A DNA stretch of 32,921 nt from an uncultured Senegalimassilia sp. (GTDB lineage Bacteria; Actinomycetota; Coriobacteriia; Coriobacteriales; Eggerthellaceae): NCBI RefSeq assembly GCF_902464545.1, contig NZ_CABQJR010000027.1, forward strand, positions 1-32,921. The letters are read 5' to 3'. The notes under the pieces are model-generated. The model searched no databases. It was not told the origin of the DNA and saw only the letters and a program-made list of their open reading frames with translations. The translations under genes were made by a program, and so were the position numbers. This document shows positions 12,784 to 20,339 of the stretch, in pieces (positions within the stretch are counted from its first letter, which is position 1; every line of letters starts with the position of its first letter).

Positions 12784-14658
12784 ATGAAGACGGGGCCGGG
12801 TTTGGACGTGCATATCACAAAAAGAACAGCGCTTTTGTTGCTGCTCGACATCATCGCCACGTATCTGTCGTATTGGCTTGCATCTATTCTCACCAACGTT
12901 AAGGGAGAGGTGTTCGTCAATAACGAGATTTACTTCGTATTGGGCATTCTCGCGTTTATCAACGTCGTGGTTTTGGCGACGTTTCGCCTGTACAACAATT
13001 TATGGGAATATGCCAGCATCGATGAGGTCATCCAAATCGTCGGCGCAACCGTGCTCGGCACGTTGGGCGGCGCCGTGTTTCTGTGGATTATCGGCACTAG
13101 GCTTCCTATCAGGGTTTTCGTCGTTTCGTGCTTCCTTTTGATCTTCTTCATGGGCGGTATCCGCTTCGTGTTCCGCTTCATGCGCCAAAAGGGAAGGGCC
13201 ATCGCCTCGTCGCAGCGCACGTGCGATCGCCCGCGCACGCTGGTGGTCGGCGCGGGCGAAACGGGCTCGCTGGCAATCGGGCGCATGGCGTCGAAAGATC
13301 CGCTCATGCCCGGTATCCCCATTGTCGCCACTGACGACGACCCTGCGAAGCGAGGTCAACGCATCCATGGTGTGAAGGTTTCTGGCGGAACCTCCGACAT
13401 CGTCGATCTGGTTGATCGCTACGATATCGAGCAGATCGTCGTAGCTATCCCCTCGTCCACGCCCGAGGAGCGTAAGCGCATTTACGGCGAATGCACGAAA
13501 ACGGATTGCCGTTTGCGCACGCTGCCCAACGTTCGCGCTTTGTCCCTTGATGAAATCGGGGATGTAAGCCTGCGCGACGTCGATGTGGCGGACCTGCTTG
13601 GTCGCGAGGAGATCATTCTGAACACTCGTGCAGTTTCCGGCTATATCGCCGGTGAAACCGTGCTGGTCACTGGCGGTGGCGGTTCCATCGGCGGCGAGCT
13701 GTGCCGTCAGCTGTGCACGGTGGCGCCTGCTCGCATTGTCATCTTCGACATTTACGAGAATGATGCGTACATGCTGCGCAACGAGCTTCTGTCCGAATAC
13801 GACGACATCGATATCATCATCGAGATCGGCAACGTATGCGACAAGGAGCGCGTCAATGAGGTGTTCGCGAAATATCGCCCGGGCGCGGTGTTTCATGCGG
13901 CTGCCCATAAACACGTTCCTCTTATGGAGCATTGCCCGCGCGAGGCTGTTCACAACAACGTGTTCGGCACGTTGAATGCCGTTCGTGCCGCTGATGCATA
14001 CGGGGCGGCGCGCTTCATCTTCATCTCCACCGACAAGGCGGTTAACCCCACGAGCGTCATGGGGGCGACCAAGCGCATGGGCGAAATGATCGTGCAGTAC
14101 TATGCGCGTACGTCGAAAACCATTTTCACCGCAGTGCGTTTCGGCAACGTGCTTGGCTCTAACGGCAGCGTGATTCCCGTCTTCCAGCGTCAAATCGCCG
14201 CCGGTGGGCCTGTTACCGTTACGCATCCGGATATCGAGCGGTTCTTCATGACCATCCCCGAGGCGTCGCGATTGGTTATCCAAGCGGGAGGCATGGCGCA
14301 TGGCGGCGAGATCTTCATTTTGGATATGGGCGAACCCGTCAAGATCGTCGATTTGGCAAAAGGCCTTATCCAACTGCAAGGCCTTACGCCGGACGTGGAT
14401 ATCAAAATAGAGTTTACGGGTCTGCGTGAAGGTGAGAAGATGTACGAGGAACTGCTCATGGACGAGGAGAGCACGCTTCCCACCGATAACCAGTCCATCA
14501 TGATCTCCACGGGCCAGGAAATCAGCTATGATCAGGTTGCCTCGAAGCTCGATGAGTTGGAAAACGCGCTTTCGGCAACTGATGGGGAAGCTATTCGCAT
14601 GCTTGAACAGGCGGTCCCAACGTACCATTACACCTCGAATGGGAAGGGCATAGTATGA
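12784..14658 (+). CDS. Membrane nucleotide-sugar 4,6-dehydratase (CapD/WbpM/PglF type)
   Basis: 624 residues from ATG 12784; a TTG at 12778 or GTG at 12808 are alternatives, since no clear ribosome-binding site marks the start. Four hydrophobic helices (about 15-36, 50-66, 85-104, 110-128) anchor it. A first Rossmann-like domain (TLVVGAGETG, about 152) is followed by the catalytic SDR domain with VTGGGGSIGGEL (about 295-306), HAAAHKHVPLME, FISTDKAVNPTSVMGATKR (the Thr...Met...Lys catalytic set typical of the membrane branch) and FGNVLGSNGSVIPVF. It would convert UDP-GlcNAc to the 4-keto-6-deoxy sugar for a surface glycan or glycoprotein. Its stop overlaps the argC start (ATGA), an odd pairing of glycan and arginine genes. 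Confidence 0.93.
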   Translation: MKTGPGLDVHITKRTALLLLLDIIATYLSYWLASILTNVKGEVFVNNEIYFVLGILAFINVVVLATFRLYNNLWEYASIDEVIQIVGATVLGTLGGAVFLWIIGTRLPIRVFVVSCFLLIFFMGGIRFVFRFMRQKGRAIASSQRTCDRPRTLVVGAGETGSLAIGRMASKDPLMPGIPIVATDDDPAKRGQRIHGVKVSGGTSDIVDLVDRYDIEQIVVAIPSSTPEERKRIYGECTKTDCRLRTLPNVRALSLDEIGDVSLRDVDVADLLGREEIILNTRAVSGYIAGETVLVTGGGGSIGGELCRQLCTVAPARIVIFDIYENDAYMLRNELLSEYDDIDIIIEIGNVCDKERVNEVFAKYRPGAVFHAAAHKHVPLMEHCPREAVHNNVFGTLNAVRAADAYGAARFIFISTDKAVNPTSVMGATKRMGEMIVQYYARTSKTIFTAVRFGNVLGSNGSVIPVFQRQIAAGGPVTVTHPDIERFFMTIPEASRLVIQAGGMAHGGEIFILDMGEPVKIVDLAKGLIQLQGLTPDVDIKIEFTGLREGEKMYEELLMDEESTLPTDNQSIMISTGQEISYDQVASKLDELENALSATDGEAIRMLEQAVPTYHYTSNGKGIV

Positions 14659-15719
14659 GCATCAAATGCGGTATTGTCGGTGCAGCCGGCTTCGCTGGCA
14701 TAGAGCTGGTCCGAGTTGCGCTGCGGCACCCCAAGTTCGAATTGGTCGCCGTTACCTCCAATGAGCTTGCTGGAACCCCCGTGGCCAAGGAATACCCTTG
14801 CTTCACGGGAGCAACCGACCTTGCCTTCTCCAGGCATGACGACCCGGTTCTCGATCAGTGCGATGTCGTGTTCCTTGCCGTGCCTCATACCGCGGCAATG
14901 GCAATGGCCCCTCGTATCGTCGATCGTGGGGGTGTGGTGGTCGACCTGTCTGCCGATTTCCGTTTAAAGGACCCTGCGGTTTACGAGCAGTGGTACAAAG
15001 TCCCTCATACTCAAACCGAGCTGCTCAAGCGCGCCGCCTTCGGCTTGCCCGAGCTGTTCCCCGACGATCTTGTCGCCGCCGCGCAGCAGCGCAAGGAAGG
15101 CAAAGGGGCGGTCGTCGGTTGCGCTGGCTGCTATCCCACGGCAACCACGCTTGCTGCAGCGCCTGCCGTGCGTCTCGGCCTTGTCGATGACAAAGCTCCG
15201 ATTGTCGTAGATGCCATTTCAGGTGTGACGGGTGCAGGCAAGAAGGCTACGGCGCGCACCCATTTCTGTTTCGCCAACGAAAATCTCGAGGCTTACGGCG
15301 TTGCTACGCATCGCCATACGCCTGAAATCGAGCAGATCCTGGGCGTTTCCGACCGCTTGGTGTTCACCCCTCATTTGGCGCCACTGAACAGGGGCCTTCT
15401 GTCTACGGTGAACCTGCCCTTGGCGGCCGGGGCAACGCATGATGTGGCGAAGATCGTCGAGAGCTATAAAGAGTTCTATCGAGACAGCGCGTTCGTAACC
15501 GTGCTCGATGCAGGGGTTATGCCCAAGACGTCTTCCGTCGTGGGCACGAATTGCGCTCATATCGGGCTTGCCGTCAATGAGCGGGTTGGCATGCTCATTG
15601 CCGTCGGAGCTATAGACAACCTTTGCAAAGGCGCTGCTAATCAAGCTGTTCAGTGCGCTAACATCGTATTCGGGCTGCCAGAGGACCTTGGCCTTGATAA
15701 GGTGGCGGTTCCCGTATAG
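14655..15719 (+). CDS. argC: N-acetyl-gamma-glutamyl-phosphate reductase
   Basis: 354 residues, usual length. It reduces N-acetylglutamyl phosphate to the semialdehyde with NADPH, the third step of arginine synthesis. The N-terminal Rossmann motif is GIVGAAGFAGIELVR (6-20), the active-site Cys is C159 in AGCYPTAT, and the catalytic His region is ATHRHTPEI. C156 is an extra nearby Cys (GCAGCYPT where most have NPGCYPT). The ATG overlaps the stop of the dehydratase gene by 4 nt, with GGGAAGGG upstream, so translation is coupled to that gene. No separate promoter is evident within the dehydratase 3' end. A GC hairpin follows before argJ. Confidence 0.97.
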   Translation: MSIKCGIVGAAGFAGIELVRVALRHPKFELVAVTSNELAGTPVAKEYPCFTGATDLAFSRHDDPVLDQCDVVFLAVPHTAAMAMAPRIVDRGGVVVDLSADFRLKDPAVYEQWYKVPHTQTELLKRAAFGLPELFPDDLVAAAQQRKEGKGAVVGCAGCYPTATTLAAAPAVRLGLVDDKAPIVVDAISGVTGAGKKATARTHFCFANENLEAYGVATHRHTPEIEQILGVSDRLVFTPHLAPLNRGLLSTVNLPLAAGATHDVAKIVESYKEFYRDSAFVTVLDAGVMPKTSSVVGTNCAHIGLAVNERVGMLIAVGAIDNLCKGAANQAVQCANIVFGLPEDLGLDKVAVPV

Positions 15720-15725
15720 CCAATC

Positions 15726-15749
15726 CGCCCGCCGTTTCGGCGGGCGTTT
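15726..15749 (+). terminator. Short GC hairpin between argC and argJ
   Basis: The arms CGCCCGCCG (15726-15734) and CGGCGGGCG (15738-15746) with a TTT loop are followed by TTTC. The T-run is too short for full termination. It may attenuate read-through or protect the argC mRNA, letting argJBD be expressed at a different level. Confidence 0.5.
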
Positions 15750-15764
15750 CAGAAGGAGGGCGTA

Positions 15765-17090
15765 ATGACTCATGCAGTTTCCGCTGCGTCTAAGGGGGAC
15801 GCGGTGAAACCTCTGCATAACGCAAGCACCGCCGACTCCTACGCAGATCTGCCGTTTTTGCCGGCAGGCGGCGTTGCGTCGGCGAAGGGTTTCAAGGCTT
15901 GTGGCATCCACGCAGGATTCCGCGCTGATCCAAAGCGTTTGGATTTTGCGCTGGTGGCAGCTGATCAACCGGCGGCGTGTGCCGCGGTGTTCACCACGAA
16001 CGTATTCTGCTCGGCTCCGGTCACAGTGTCCAAGGAGCACCTTGATGGTGCAGGGTATGGCATCGCGCGTGCAGTGGCCATCAACTCGGGTATCGCAAAT
16101 GCGGCTACCGGAGACAAGGGCCTTCAGACGGCGCGCCAATCGTCCAGCATCGTCGCCGATGCGCTCGGTTGCCCGGCGCAAGAGGTTTTGGTGGCGTCCA
16201 CGGGCGTTATCGGCCAGCATCTGCAGATGGAGCCTTTTGAAAGCGGCGCGCCTCTGGCCGTCTCGGCGCTGTCTGCTGCGGGAGGTGCCGATGCGGCTCG
16301 CGCCATCATGACGACGGACACCAAGCCGAAGGAATTCGCCGTAACGTTTAGCGGTAACGGCTTGGGCTACGATGGATGCATGTTCACGGTGGGCGGCATG
16401 GCAAAGGGCTCGGGCATGATCATGCCCAATATGGCCACCATGATCAGCGTCATCACCACCGATGCGCCCATTGCCGCAAACCACTTGCATGAGGCTCTTT
16501 CGAAGGCGGTGGGGATTAGCTTCAACAAGATCACCGTCGACTCCGACACCTCCACGAACGACTCGTGCTTCCTTATGGCAAGCGGTGCGGCAGCGCCGCA
16601 AGGCGCTGCGTGCATGCAGCCCGGTACGCCTGTCTTCGACGCGTTCGAGAACGCACTGCGCACCGTTTGCGTTGCGCTTGCCCGCGAGATGGCGGTCGAT
16701 GGCGAAGGCGCTACGCGCCTCATCACCGTTAACGTAGCGGGAGCCGCAAATCCGGAGGATGCGGACAAGGCGGCGCGTACCGTAGCGAATTCGCCGTTGG
16801 TGAAAACGGCGGTTTACGGACACGACGCTAATTGGGGTCGTATCGCCGCAGCGCTCGGCAGGTCCGGCGCGGCGTTCTCCCAAGGCGATGTCGCCATCGA
16901 TATCATGGGGCTTCCGGTATGCCGAAAAGGCTTAACCGTGGAATTCGATGAGGACGAAGCGCTTCGCCGTTTCGAGGAGCCCGAAGTGATCATCGACGTC
17001 GACCTTGGCGCCGGCAACTGCGCAACAACCATGTGGACATGCGATTTCTCGCACGAATACGTCACTATCAATGGAGATTACCGCTCATGA
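15765..17090 (+). CDS. argJ: Bifunctional ornithine acetyltransferase / N-acetylglutamate synthase
   Basis: 441 residues. It moves the acetyl group from N-acetylornithine back to glutamate (step 5, recycled to step 1). ArgJ is made as one chain and self-cleaves: the site is MAT in MIMPNMATMISVITTDA, giving cleavage between A224 and T225, with T225 as the nucleophile of the beta chain. The oxyanion-hole STGVIG (145-150) is present, as is the C-terminal end (HEYVTINGDYRS). About 25 residues at the N-terminus exceed most homologues; AAGGAGG before ATG 15765 supports this start. Its stop overlaps argB (ATGA). I cannot tell from sequence whether it also makes acetylglutamate from acetyl-CoA. Confidence 0.97.
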   Translation: MTHAVSAASKGDAVKPLHNASTADSYADLPFLPAGGVASAKGFKACGIHAGFRADPKRLDFALVAADQPAACAAVFTTNVFCSAPVTVSKEHLDGAGYGIARAVAINSGIANAATGDKGLQTARQSSSIVADALGCPAQEVLVASTGVIGQHLQMEPFESGAPLAVSALSAAGGADAARAIMTTDTKPKEFAVTFSGNGLGYDGCMFTVGGMAKGSGMIMPNMATMISVITTDAPIAANHLHEALSKAVGISFNKITVDSDTSTNDSCFLMASGAAAPQGAACMQPGTPVFDAFENALRTVCVALAREMAVDGEGATRLITVNVAGAANPEDADKAARTVANSPLVKTAVYGHDANWGRIAAALGRSGAAFSQGDVAIDIMGLPVCRKGLTVEFDEDEALRRFEEPEVIIDVDLGAGNCATTMWTCDFSHEYVTINGDYRS

Positions 17091-18085
17091 AGTACGCAAA
17101 GGACACGCGCCCCGAGGGCGCATCAACGGAGGCAGCTAAGATCCTCGTCGAGGCGCTGCCGTGGATTAAGAACATCACCGGTAAAACCGTCGTCATCAAA
17201 TACGGTGGATCTGCCATGGTCGACGAGAAGCTGCGCGCAGATGTCATGAGCGACATCGTGCTGCTCAAGATCGTCGGCGTGAACCCTGTCATCGTCCATG
17301 GCGGCGGAAAGGCCATCACCAGGGCGATGGACCTCATGGAAATCCCCGTTGAGTTCAAGGACGGCCAGCGTGTTACCACGCCCGAGGCCATGAATCTAGT
17401 CCGCACCGTCCTTATGGGCGAGGTCAACCAGGAATTGGTCGAGGCATTGAACCATCATGGTAATTTCGCCGTGGGCGTCTCCGGTGCTGATGGCGGCGTT
17501 ATCGTGGCCGAGCAGGCAAGTCCTGATCTGGGTCGTGTCGGCCACATCACGCGCATCAATCGCCCGCTGCTCGACGACTTGGTGGCGTCGGATTATATTC
17601 CGGTTATCGCATCGGTCGCAATCGGAGAGGACGGCGGCTTCTACAATGTCAACGCCGACATGGTTGCGGGTCATATCGCCGCCGCCATCGGCGCTCATAA
17701 GGCGGTGTTCCTTACCGACGTCGACGGCTTGTACGAGAACTTCGAGGATAAAAGCTCGCTCATCTCCAACCTTACCGTGTTCGAGGCGCGCTATATGGTC
17801 GAGAACAACGTGGTGTCCACGGGCATGATCCCGAAACTGAAGTCGTGCATCCATGCGCTGGAAAACGGTGTGCAGCGTGCTCATATCATCAATGGGACCA
17901 CGCCTCATTCTCTGCTGCTCGAAATGCTTACCAGCACCGGTGTCGGCACGACCATGCATTCCACCGAAGAGGCCTATCGTTTCGATAGTCACCCTCTGGG
18001 CAAATTCGCTTCGAAGCTTCTGGAGAACCGTGAAGAAGTCGAGGCCGCTCAGAAGGCTTCTATCCAGAGTTCTTCCGCACATTAA
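17087..18085 (+). CDS. argB: Acetylglutamate kinase
   Basis: 332 residues. It phosphorylates N-acetylglutamate with ATP (step 2) and is the normal arginine feedback point in recycling pathways. Motifs of the amino-acid kinase fold are KYGGSAM (K38), VHGGGKAI, the acetylglutamate-binding NVNADMVA, LTDVDGLY, and STGMIPKLKSC. The N-terminal extension with a helix at about 12-30 (TEAAKILVEALPWIKNI) is the mark of the hexameric, arginine-inhibited type. Residues from about 295 on (after TMHSTEEAYRF) are a variable C-terminal tail longer than usual. ATG overlaps the argJ stop by 4 nt; GGAGAT is the ribosome-binding site. A start 54 nt upstream in the same frame is rejected. Confidence 0.97.
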   Translation: MKYAKDTRPEGASTEAAKILVEALPWIKNITGKTVVIKYGGSAMVDEKLRADVMSDIVLLKIVGVNPVIVHGGGKAITRAMDLMEIPVEFKDGQRVTTPEAMNLVRTVLMGEVNQELVEALNHHGNFAVGVSGADGGVIVAEQASPDLGRVGHITRINRPLLDDLVASDYIPVIASVAIGEDGGFYNVNADMVAGHIAAAIGAHKAVFLTDVDGLYENFEDKSSLISNLTVFEARYMVENNVVSTGMIPKLKSCIHALENGVQRAHIINGTTPHSLLLEMLTSTGVGTTMHSTEEAYRFDSHPLGKFASKLLENREEVEAAQKASIQSSSAH

Positions 18086-18118
18086 AGAAATCGTTACCTT
18101 ACGAAGGAAGTTGATAGC

Positions 18119-19384
18119 ATGTCGCTAGAGCAACAGCAGGAACTCGAATCGCAGTATGTGATGCATACGTTTGCCCGTAAGCCCGTCGAACTCGTTTCCG
18201 GCAAGGGTATGGAAGTCGAAGATGCCGAGGGCAATAAATACCTCGACTTCATCGCAGGCATCGGCGTATGCAGCCTCGGCCATTGCCATCCTGTCATCAC
18301 CAAGGCTCTGCAAGACCAGTCTCAGCGTCTGATCCACGTGAGCAATTACTACTACATCGAGGGTCGCGGTGAGCTCTCCCGCAAAATCTCTGGGCTACTC
18401 AATGGTGGGGATCCGGCAAGCCCCGAGTCGTGGCAGACGTTCTACGCAAACTCCGGAGCTGAGGCGAACGAGTGCGCTATCAAGCTCGCTCGCTTGTATG
18501 CGCGTAAGAACGCCGAAGAGGCCGCTCGTGCCGCAGGAGCGGACGAGGCCCAGGTCAAGCAGGCGTTCGATGGCGCTCCGCGCACCATCGTGGTTCTTGA
18601 TCGCAGCTTCCATGGACGAACCCTCGCAACGCTTGCGGCCACTGCTCAGCCTGCGAAGCAGGAGGCGTTCCAGCCCTTGCCCGGCGGTTTCGTAAGCACG
18701 CCTATCAATGACGTTCAGGCTCTTACCCGTTTGTTCGAGCAGCAGGGCCATGATATCTGCGCCGTCATGCTCGAGTGCATCCAAGGCGAAAGCGGCGTGC
18801 ATCCGTGCACGAAGGAATTCCTGGAGGCGGTGCGCAATCTTACCAAGGAGCATGGCGCTCTTATGGTGTGCGACGAGGTTCAAACCGGAATCTTCCGTTG
18901 CGGTACCCCGTTTGGCTTCCAGCATTTCGGAGTCACCCCCGATATCGTGACCATGGCGAAGGGTATCGCCAGTGGAATGCCCATGGGCGCCTGTGCTGCC
19001 CCCGCCCATATCGCAAAGGCGTATCAGCCTGGCGACCACGGCACCACGTTTGGCGGCAGCTGCTTGGCAGTGGCGGCCGCAACGGCAACGCTTGATACGC
19101 TTTCCAATGGTTTTCAGCAGCATGTGCAGGAAACCGGCGAATACATGCGCCAACAGCTTGCCGGCGTGTCCAAGGTCAAGGAGGTCCGCGGCGTTGGCCT
19201 CATGAACGCCATCGACCTTGATGAATCGGTTGATGCGCCTGCTTTGGTTCAGAAGGCGCTGGGCAAGGGCCTGCTGCTCAACGCTACGGGCGCCCATACC
19301 CTGCGCTTCCTTCCGCCGTTGGTGTGCGAGAAGGGCGATATCGATGCAATGGTCGAGCGTCTGAACCAGATGATCGAAGCCTAA
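18119..19384 (+). CDS. argD: Acetylornithine aminotransferase
   Basis: 421 residues. It transaminates acetylglutamate semialdehyde to acetylornithine using PLP (step 4); homologues may also serve lysine synthesis. The fold type I class III aminotransferase signature is seen: FYANSGAEANECAIKLAR (108-125), D252 in CDEVQTGIFR (pairs with the PLP ring nitrogen), and the Schiff-base lysine K281 in VTMAKGIASG. An insert of about 20 residues (131-152, EEAARAAGADEAQVKQAF) is Ala/Glu-rich and absent from most ArgD. AAGGAAG precedes the ATG, 33 nt after argB. A strong hairpin follows the stop. Confidence 0.96.
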   Translation: MSLEQQQELESQYVMHTFARKPVELVSGKGMEVEDAEGNKYLDFIAGIGVCSLGHCHPVITKALQDQSQRLIHVSNYYYIEGRGELSRKISGLLNGGDPASPESWQTFYANSGAEANECAIKLARLYARKNAEEAARAAGADEAQVKQAFDGAPRTIVVLDRSFHGRTLATLAATAQPAKQEAFQPLPGGFVSTPINDVQALTRLFEQQGHDICAVMLECIQGESGVHPCTKEFLEAVRNLTKEHGALMVCDEVQTGIFRCGTPFGFQHFGVTPDIVTMAKGIASGMPMGACAAPAHIAKAYQPGDHGTTFGGSCLAVAAATATLDTLSNGFQQHVQETGEYMRQQLAGVSKVKEVRGVGLMNAIDLDESVDAPALVQKALGKGLLLNATGAHTLRFLPPLVCEKGDIDAMVERLNQMIEA

Positions 19385-19400
19385 GGGCTCTATAACGCTT

Positions 19401-19434
19401 GCCAAGGGTCCATGTTGCGGCGTGGACCCTTGGC
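19401..19434 (+). terminator. 14-bp hairpin after argD
   Basis: GCCAAGGGTCCATG (19401-19414) pairs with CGTGGACCCTTGGC (19421-19434) with one G-U pair and a 6-nt loop. No T-run follows, so it may end or stabilise the argCJBD message rather than act as a classical intrinsic terminator. Confidence 0.55.
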
Positions 19435-19546
19435 ATCCATGCGGATGGGATTTCGGGGCAACGTTTCGCCGATACAAGGGAAGCGGCATATTCTTCGCTA
19501 ATTTAAATTTCATCTCGCTGATCATCGAATCTTGCGGTATTATGAA

Positions 19547-19587
19547 TTGCATATTCTTGATGGCACTTACACTATTTTGCATATGCA
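19547..19587. promoter_or_regulatory. Candidate tandem ARG boxes upstream of argR
   Basis: TTGCATATTC (19547-19556), preceded by ATGAA, and TTGCATATGCA (19577-19587) lie with starts exactly 30 bp apart, about three helical turns. ATGAAT and TTGCATA words resemble known ArgR half-sites in Bacillus and Streptomyces. The same TTGCATATTC appears before argG. Binding by the ArgR encoded next door is an inference. Confidence 0.5.
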
Positions 19588-19612
19588 TCAGGAATCATTG
19601 GAGGAAACCGGG

Positions 19613-19618
19613 TACAAT
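19613..19618 (+). promoter_or_regulatory. argR: Possible -10 element for argR
   Basis: TACAAT lies 29 nt before the argR ATG, giving a predicted start near 19625. There is no convincing -35. The second candidate ARG box ends 25 nt upstream, where bound ArgR would overlap the polymerase. Confidence 0.4.
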
Positions 19619-19647
19619 GCCCCACCTGGGGCGGGAAGTAACGAGGC

Positions 19648-20076
19648 ATGAGGAAACGGCAACAAAGACATGACGTGATTCGCGACATCATTCGCGATCG
19701 CAATGTCAAGACGCAGCGCGATCTCGCTAATCAGCTGCAGTCTGCCGGCTACGAGTGCACTCAGGCTACCATTTCCCGCGATATCATGGACATGGGCCTC
19801 GTGAAGTCTCGCGAGGGTTATTACGTCCTCCCTGAGGAAATGCGTCTTCAGCGCATGGTTTCCGAATTAGTTGAAGAGGTGCACGTCGCTGGCAATCTGG
19901 TTGTCGTGAAGACGTTCTCCGGCGGTGCTGCCGGCGTCTCCGCAGCTCTTGACAAAGCCAGCCTGCGTGGAGCGCTCGGCACCGTTGCCGGCGACAACAC
20001 CATTATGATCGCAGCAGAAAGCCCCGAGGCTGCGGTGGAGGTCGAGCGAGCCATCGACCGTCTGCGACGACGATAA
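19648..20076 (+). CDS. argR: Arginine repressor
   Basis: 142 residues. Hexameric arginine-sensing repressor of the arg genes. The N-terminal winged helix-turn-helix (about 1-65) shows the typical RQQRHDVIRDIIRD opening and the recognition helix QATISRDIMDMGLVK. The C-terminal domain binds arginine through GTVAGDNTIMIAA (about 112-124), matching the GT(I/V)AGDDTI motif of the family. The protein ends RAIDRLRRR. ATG 19648 has GGGAAG and GAGG upstream. It stands between argD and argG, with 263-bp gaps on both sides that carry candidate operators, which fits autoregulation and control of argGH. Confidence 0.96.
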   Translation: MRKRQQRHDVIRDIIRDRNVKTQRDLANQLQSAGYECTQATISRDIMDMGLVKSREGYYVLPEEMRLQRMVSELVEEVHVAGNLVVVKTFSGGAAGVSAALDKASLRGALGTVAGDNTIMIAAESPEAAVEVERAIDRLRRR

Positions 20077-20096
20077 TCGTCTAGTTTTTCTACCGT

Positions 20097-20123
20097 TGCA
20101 AAGACGGTTATCTTTGCATATTC
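20097..20123 (+). promoter_or_regulatory. Hairpin after argR overlapping a third ARG-box-like word
   Basis: TGCAAAGA (20097-20104) and TCTTTGCA (20111-20118) form an 8-bp stem followed by TATTCC, a weak terminator for argR. The right arm runs into TTGCATATTC (20114-20123), identical to the word at 19547-19556, so the site could also be an operator for the argGH promoter. Confidence 0.45.
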
Positions 20124-20186
20124 CACGTTGTATTTACAAGTTGTTACATCATTGCGCTGCGCGTCATCTCTGGGTAATTGTGCACG

Positions 20187-20192
20187 TATAAT
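20187..20192 (+). promoter_or_regulatory. Consensus -10 of the argGH promoter
   Basis: TATAAT predicts a start near 20199 and a 141-nt leader. There is no TTGACA-like hexamer at 16-18 nt. A short palindrome TAGTTTC/GAAACTA lies just downstream (about 20209-20238). The TTGCATATTC word ends 63 nt upstream of the -10. Confidence 0.55.
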
Positions 20193-20339
20193 TCCTAAGG
20201 GATTACTATAGTTTCAGGAAATTTCACTTGGGAAACTAGTCTGTAACCAGGCAGTACGGGGCATACCTGTATCTTGTGGCACTCGTGGACCCAAATCTCC
20301 TTGTTGCTAAACAAATCGCATTCGAAAGGGCCGATCATC

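Noticed and set aside
13000..14628. 542-codon minus-strand frame under the sugar dehydratase gene
   Set aside because: Antisense shadow; the plus strand carries complete Rossmann and catalytic motifs.
15219..16883. 554-codon minus-strand frame under argC and argJ
   Set aside because: It spans two real genes and their gap and has no start signal.
19543..19673. Small hydrophobic frame (MNCIFLMALTLFCIC...) upstream of argR
   Set aside because: It lacks a ribosome-binding site, lies in AT-rich promoter/operator DNA and overlaps the argR start.
20193..20339. Riboswitch in the argG leader
   Set aside because: The 141-nt leader has one short palindrome but no motif of a known class and no terminator before the start codon.
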